A stretch of DNA of 64,000 nucleotides from Pseudomonas fildesensis (GTDB taxonomy: Bacteria; Pseudomonadota; Gammaproteobacteria; Pseudomonadales; Pseudomonadaceae): positions 1 through 64,000 of the forward strand of contig NZ_LFMW01000010.1 in assembly GCF_001050345.1 (NCBI RefSeq), in the 5' to 3' direction. Shown here one piece after another: positions 59,982 to 64,000 of the stretch (its first letter is position 1; each line of letters begins with the position of its first letter). A program made the position numbers and the translations under genes. The notes beneath the pieces are model-generated. The model saw only the letters and a list, made by a program, of their open reading frames with translations, had not been told where the DNA came from and searched no databases.

Positions 59982-60682
59982 GCCTGCGCCTCCAACGGCG
60001 TGTCATCGCCACCCAGCTTGATAAATTCGGCGTGGTCGACCGATTCAAAGCGCACCGTGTCGCCGGGCTGCATCAGGCTGTAGCCGTCGCGCTCACGGTC
60101 GAACAGCCTGGCCGGGGTGCGGCCGATCAGGTTCCAGCCACCGGGGGACACCACCGGGTAAGCGGCCGTTTGCCGCTCGGCGATGCCGACGCTGCCAGCA
60201 GCCACGCGCTTGCGCGGGGTATTCAGCCGAGGGGTGGCGAGGATTTCATCCACCAGCCCCATAAAGGCGAAGCCCGGCGCGAAGCCGAGGGCGAACACCT
60301 GGTATTCGTGGGCGCTGTGGCGGCGGATCACTTCGTCGACGGCGAGGCCGCTGCGCTGGCTGAGCAGGGTCAGTTCGGGACCGACGCTCAGGTCGTACCA
60401 CACCGGCAATACGTGACACTGGCCGCTGCCCTGGGCCTGGGGTTGCAGGTCGGTGAGGGCCTGGTTGATCAGCTCCCGCGCCTGGGCCGGGGTCAATACG
60501 GTGAGGTCGTAGTGCACCATCAGGGTAGTGTAGGACGGCACCAGATCCACCAGCGCTGCGCCGAATCCGTCGCGCAGGCGTTGGGTGGCAGCGAGCATCC
60601 ACGGCATGTTGGCTTCGGCAATCACGTCAAACAGACGCACCATCAGCGCGTCGATGGCCACCACTTCAATGCGTGGCTTCAT
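59978..60682 (-). CDS. pxpB: 5-oxoprolinase subunit PxpB (KipI-like)
   Basis: 234 residues. The KipI core [33 protein letters not shown] and [40 protein letters not shown] is complete. It pairs with PxpC. It overlaps pxpA upstream (four bases) and pxpC downstream (four bases), so the operon is tightly coupled. Confidence 0.93.
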   Translation of the reverse strand: MKPRIEVVAIDALMVRLFDVIAEANMPWMLAATQRLRDGFGAALVDLVPSYTTLMVHYDLTVLTPAQARELINQALTDLQPQAQGSGQCHVLPVWYDLSVGPELTLLSQRSGLAVDEVIRRHSAHEYQVFALGFAPGFAFMGLVDEILATPRLNTPRKRVAAGSVGIAERQTAAYPVVSPGGWNLIGRTPARLFDRERDGYSLMQPGDTVRFESVDHAEFIKLGGDDTPLEAQA

Positions 60683-61419
60683 ATAGGCTTCAACGCCTCG
60701 CGAATGCGCTGCACGGCGGCGACCGAACTGGCGTTATCGCCGTGCACGCACAGGGTATTGGCCTGCAACACCAAGGCGCTGCCATCACTGGCGGTCAGGG
60801 GCTCGCCACGGGAAATGGTCAAGGCTTGTTGCACGATGGTGTCGGAATCGTGGTGCACCGCACCCGGCAATTGACGCGAGACCAAGTGGCCTTTGTTGTC
60901 GTAGGCGCGGTCGGCGAAGGCTTCAAACCACAGGATCACCCCGTACTCATCGCCCAGGGCCTGGGCCGCGCTGTTGTCGCGGGTGGCCAGCAGCATCAGC
61001 GGCAAGTCGCCATACGCGGCGACGGCCTGGATCACCGCACGCAGTTGCGCCGGGTTGGCCATCATGTCGTTGTACATCGCACCGTGCGGTTTGACGTAGC
61101 TGACCCGCCCGCCTTGAGCGCGGCAGATGCCGTCGAGGGCGCCGATCTGGTAGTGCAACAGGTCCTGGATTTCCTGCGGTGTATACGCCATGGAACGGCG
61201 GCCAAAGCCTTGCAGGTCCTGATACGCCGGGTGCGCCCCCACTTGCACGCCGTGCTTGAGCGCCAGGCTGACGGTCTTGCGCATGATGCTCGGGTCGCCG
61301 GCATGGAAGCCGCACGCCACGTTGGCGCAATCAATGAACGGCATGACCTCGGCGTCCAGCCCCATGGTCCAGTTGCCAAAGCTTTCGCCGATGTCGCAAT
61401 TCAGTAGCAGACGGCTCAC
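60679..61419 (-). CDS. pxpA: 5-oxoprolinase subunit PxpA (LamB/YcsF family)
   Basis: 246 residues from a GTG at 61419 (AGGAG about eight bases upstream); the upstream in-frame extension is not conserved sequence. The family start [13 protein letters not shown], then [40 protein letters not shown] and LCVHGDNAS are clear. It is the first gene of pxpABC, which removes the toxic by-product 5-oxoproline. Confidence 0.94.
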   Translation of the reverse strand: MSRLLLNCDIGESFGNWTMGLDAEVMPFIDCANVACGFHAGDPSIMRKTVSLALKHGVQVGAHPAYQDLQGFGRRSMAYTPQEIQDLLHYQIGALDGICRAQGGRVSYVKPHGAMYNDMMANPAQLRAVIQAVAAYGDLPLMLLATRDNSAAQALGDEYGVILWFEAFADRAYDNKGHLVSRQLPGAVHHDSDTIVQQALTISRGEPLTASDGSALVLQANTLCVHGDNASSVAAVQRIREALKPI

Positions 61420-61594
61420 GGTGGATGCTCCTATAGGCTTTGTATTTTTTGTAGTGTGGGATTTTTTACGCAGAACTCGCAACTTGTCCTGACACCCCAA
61501 CGGCGCTTATCGTGGAATGCCTCGATTTTTGGCGTTTGCCCGGTGCGGCGTCCAACTAATAAAAACCGATCCATGCATAAGAAAAGTTGATCCC

Positions 61595-62506
61595 ATGAAT
61601 TTGAAGTTCCTCGAAACCTTCGTCTGGGTGGCCAAGCTCAAGAGCTTTCGCCTGACCGCCGAGAAACTGTTCACCACCCAGGCCTCGATCTCCAGCCGCA
61701 TCGCCGTGCTGGAAAGCGAGCTGGGGGTGAAGCTGTTTCTGCGCGACTCGCGCGGCGTCAGCCTGACCCCGGAAGGCTTGAAGGTGCTCGATTATGCCGA
61801 GCAGATGATGGTGACCATGCAGGGGTTGAAGCAGTCCCTGGAAACCACCAGCAGCAAGGTCGGGCGTATTCGTATCGGCGCGATGGACACGGTGATCCAC
61901 ACCTGGCTGAGCCCGCTGGTCGCCGAATTGATGGACCACTTCCCCCTGGTGGAAATCGAGTTGGTCGCCGATACGGCGCTTAACCTCAGCGATCAGCTGC
62001 AAAAAGGCTTCCTCGACCTGATCCTGCAAACCGACCTGCTGCGCCTGGAAACCGTGCGCAGCCAGGAGCTGGCCAGCCACCCCATGGCGTGGATCGTCGC
62101 CAGCCACTCGATCTACAACCGCGACTACGCCTCCCTCGCCGAACTGGCCCAGGAGCGCATCATCACCTACTCGAAAAACTCCCACCCGCACCAGGACGTC
62201 ATCAGCCTGATGCAGGCCAACGGCGTGGCTGCACCGCGTATGAACTGCGTGAATTCGGTGTCGGCGATTACCCGGCTACTGCGTGACGGTTTTGGGATTG
62301 GCGCGCTGCCGCCGGTACTGGTCAGTGGTGAACTGGCGCGCGGGGAGTTGGTGATGTTGCCGATGGCGCAGCGCCTGCCGAACTTGCAGGTGGTGGTGTC
62401 GTGGCGGGTCGGCGTGGAGTTGGTGGAGGAGATTGTCGGGCTGTGCCAGAAGGTGGTGGCCAGGTATGCCGAAGAAGTCGGCGAAGAGCGGATGGTGCTG
62501 AACTGA
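61595..62506 (+). CDS. LysR-family regulator, divergent from pxpABC
   Basis: 303 residues. The N-terminal helix-turn-helix (FLETFVWVAKLKSFRLTAEKLFTTQASISSRIAVLESELG, described by its type) is followed by a substrate-binding domain from about 90. The ATG at 61595 (MNLKFLETF) is 175 bases from the pxpA start. LysR proteins often control the divergent operon, so regulation of pxpABC is a reasonable guess but is not shown. Confidence 0.9.
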   Translation: MNLKFLETFVWVAKLKSFRLTAEKLFTTQASISSRIAVLESELGVKLFLRDSRGVSLTPEGLKVLDYAEQMMVTMQGLKQSLETTSSKVGRIRIGAMDTVIHTWLSPLVAELMDHFPLVEIELVADTALNLSDQLQKGFLDLILQTDLLRLETVRSQELASHPMAWIVASHSIYNRDYASLAELAQERIITYSKNSHPHQDVISLMQANGVAAPRMNCVNSVSAITRLLRDGFGIGALPPVLVSGELARGELVMLPMAQRLPNLQVVVSWRVGVELVEEIVGLCQKVVARYAEEVGEERMVLN

Positions 62507-62523
62507 AGAAGCCGGATTAAGAC

Positions 62524-62613
62524 TGTGGGAGGGAGCTTGCTCCCGATGGCGGTGTGTCAGTCGATCTATTAATTGACTGATCCACCACCATCGGGAGCAA
62601 GCCCCCTCCCACA
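62524..62613. repeat. REPIN between the LysR gene and the DUF2937 gene
   Basis: Left arm TGTGGGAGGGAGCTTGCTCC and right arm GGGAGCAAGCCCCCTCCCACA. The left arm has GGGAGC where the right arm implies GGGGGC, a REP-type mixture. It lies between convergent genes. Confidence 0.93.
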
Positions 62614-62629
62614 TTGGACCGAGTTAGCC

Positions 62630-63172
62630 TTAAAGCCCCTTCAGGTCGCGCTCTTCAATCGGCCGGCTCTGACGCAGGCGTTTGCCGCCCAACACCACCC
62701 AGTCGATCAAGCGGAACAGGCATTCCAGGCCGAACGACAACAGCATCGCCCCACCGAGTCCCCAGCCCATGGCTTCAGGCGTCAGCAAAATCTGGTAGCT
62801 GTAGCCATTCCAGGTTTCCAGGCGGATATCCGGGTCGGCAGCCACCGCCACTTGCAGGGCGCGGATGTACCAGGGGCCTTGCATCGCCTGGAATTGCTTG
62901 TCCAGCGCGAGCTGGCGGTTGAGCATCGTGCCCAGGCTGTTGGCATCGCTGCGAAACACCGGGTCATCACTGGCGCGGTAATGGGCCACCAGGGCCTGCA
63001 AATCGCCCTTGAAGAACTGCTGTGCGGTCGACTCAAAGCCGCGCAGGCCGGTCTGGGCCTCGATCAGGTGGGCTTCGACGCGCTTGGCATAGTCGTTGAT
63101 AAACCCCGGCACTTGCACGCCAACCAACAGGCCAATCGCAAACAACACCAACCGTAAATAACTCAGCAACAT
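62630..63172 (-). CDS. DUF2937 family membrane protein
   Basis: 180 residues from the ATG at 63172 with AAGGAAG upstream. TM1 is residues 4-20 (SYLRLVLFAIGLLVGVQ). A middle soluble part with coiled helices follows (HLIEAQTGLRGFESTAQQFF), and TM2 near 140-160 (GLGGAMLLSFGLECLFRLI). This matches DUF2937, of unknown function. It lies 11 bases after the amidotransferase gene and is probably co-transcribed with it. Confidence 0.85.
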   Translation of the reverse strand: MLLSYLRLVLFAIGLLVGVQVPGFINDYAKRVEAHLIEAQTGLRGFESTAQQFFKGDLQALVAHYRASDDPVFRSDANSLGTMLNRQLALDKQFQAMQGPWYIRALQVAVAADPDIRLETWNGYSYQILLTPEAMGWGLGGAMLLSFGLECLFRLIDWVVLGGKRLRQSRPIEERDLKGL

Positions 63173-63183
63173 AGTCGACTTCC

Positions 63184-63960
63184 TTATTCGGTGATGCCCT
63201 GGCTGACGCATTCACCGCGCCGCCACAGGCTCCATTGGCCCGGTTCGTAGCGGGTCCAGTTTTCGTTGTCGGTCAGCGGTTCGGTGGCGATCACCGTGAC
63301 CACATCATTTGGCGTGGTTTCGGCATGAAAATCGACGATCACGTCGACATCTTTCAAGCGCGCAGGGCCAAACGGGGCGCGCCGGGTGATCTGCGCCAGT
63401 TTGGTCGAGCAGTAGCAGAACAGCCAGTCGCCGTCGCTGAGCAGGCAATTGAACACGCCTTTGCTGCGGTATTCGGCGCAGGCGGCGATCAGGTCCGGCA
63501 GCATCTGTTCGATGTCCACCGGCTCGGGGAAGGCTTCCCGCACGCGGTTGAGCAAGTCGCAGAACGCGGCTTCGCTGTCGGTATCGCCCACCGGACGGTA
63601 GAAGGTGGCGCGGGGGTTGAAGTCCGCCAGTTGGCCGTTGTGGGCAAAACACCAGTTACGGCCCCACAGTTCACGCACGAACGGGTGGGTATTGGCCAGG
63701 CTCACCTTGCCCACGTTGGCCTGGCGGATATGGCCAATCACCACTTCACTCTTGATGGGATAACGCTGTACCAGCAGCGCGACTTCCGATTCGCTGCTCG
63801 CGGCCGGGTCCTGGAACAGACGCAGGCCACGGCCTTCGTAGAAGGCGATGCCCCAACCGTCGCGGTGGGGGCCGGTACGCCCGCCCCGCTGCATCAGCCC
63901 GGTAAAGCTGAACACGATATCGGTGGGGACGTTGGCACTCATGCCCAATAATTCACACAT
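63184..63960 (-). CDS. Class II glutamine amidotransferase-like protein (YafJ type)
   Basis: 258 residues. After removal of Met, Cys2 ([14 protein letters not shown]) becomes the N-terminal nucleophile of a glutaminase class II (Ntn) fold. The arrangement [39 protein letters not shown] and [11 protein letters not shown] is typical of YafJ-like proteins. No synthetase domain is attached, so a partner or substrate is not known. The 40 bases beyond its start show no other gene. Confidence 0.92.
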   Translation of the reverse strand: MCELLGMSANVPTDIVFSFTGLMQRGGRTGPHRDGWGIAFYEGRGLRLFQDPAASSESEVALLVQRYPIKSEVVIGHIRQANVGKVSLANTHPFVRELWGRNWCFAHNGQLADFNPRATFYRPVGDTDSEAAFCDLLNRVREAFPEPVDIEQMLPDLIAACAEYRSKGVFNCLLSDGDWLFCYCSTKLAQITRRAPFGPARLKDVDVIVDFHAETTPNDVVTVIATEPLTDNENWTRYEPGQWSLWRRGECVSQGITE

Positions 63961-64000
63961 GCCAGGGCTCTCGCTGCAGGGCGGACAACGTTAAAGGCGC

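Overview
The window is a chromosomal segment of a fluorescent Pseudomonas, most likely of the P. fluorescens group. Three things point there: high-GC coding sequence, gene blocks in the order familiar from Pseudomonas genomes (rssB-pilZ-mlaA-queF-copRS; lolCDE-sthA-apbE-gap-mfd; nagZ-psrA-lexA-sulA-topA-fadAB-slt), and about ten intergenic REP/REPIN palindromes with the GTGGGAGGGGGCTTGCTCCC-type arms abundant in that group. No rRNA, tRNA, CRISPR array or prophage was seen.

Layout. 1-180: right end of an IS3-family element, beside half a REPIN. 0.25-8.1 kb: a STAS/SpoIIE-phosphatase partner-switching pair, a PilZ protein, MlaA, a degenerate phosphonatase-like protein, QueF, and a copper module (cupredoxin diverging from CopRS over a CopR/CusR-type operator). 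8.1-18 kb: LolCDE, a second PilZ-like protein, a glycerophosphodiesterase, SthA, ApbE diverging from a chalcone-isomerase-like protein, and a long GAPDH-family protein. 18-29.4 kb: Mfd, a CsiV-like protein, a SWIM-SNF2 ATPase, NagZ, PsrA with two operator palindromes, LexA with two SOS boxes, SulA and two small conserved proteins. 29.5-41.7 kb: TopA, FadA/FadB, a candidate sRNA, UspA, an ABC-F ATPase and Slt.

41.7-58 kb: a Fic protein, an ABC exporter, PdxB, a MATE transporter, TusA, RlmM, AcnA, LpxO, CysK, a DUF748 protein and a MoxR/VWA pair. 58-64 kb: a duplicated EF-hand/dockerin-like protein, the 5-oxoproline operon pxpABC with a divergent LysR regulator and a duplicated pxpC tail, a DUF2937 protein and a class II amidotransferase.

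Most genes are core functions: envelope maintenance (MlaA, Lol, Slt, NagZ, LpxO, CsiV-like), DNA repair and the SOS response (Mfd, LexA, SulA, TopA), fatty-acid degradation (PsrA, FadAB) and metal/redox metabolism. The less explained parts are the duplicated Ca-loop protein with a hairpin over its start, the palindromic element between two copies of the pxpC tail, the pseudo-phosphonatase, a possible sRNA upstream of fadB, and the layered REP arrays. I found no clear-cut new multi-gene system.
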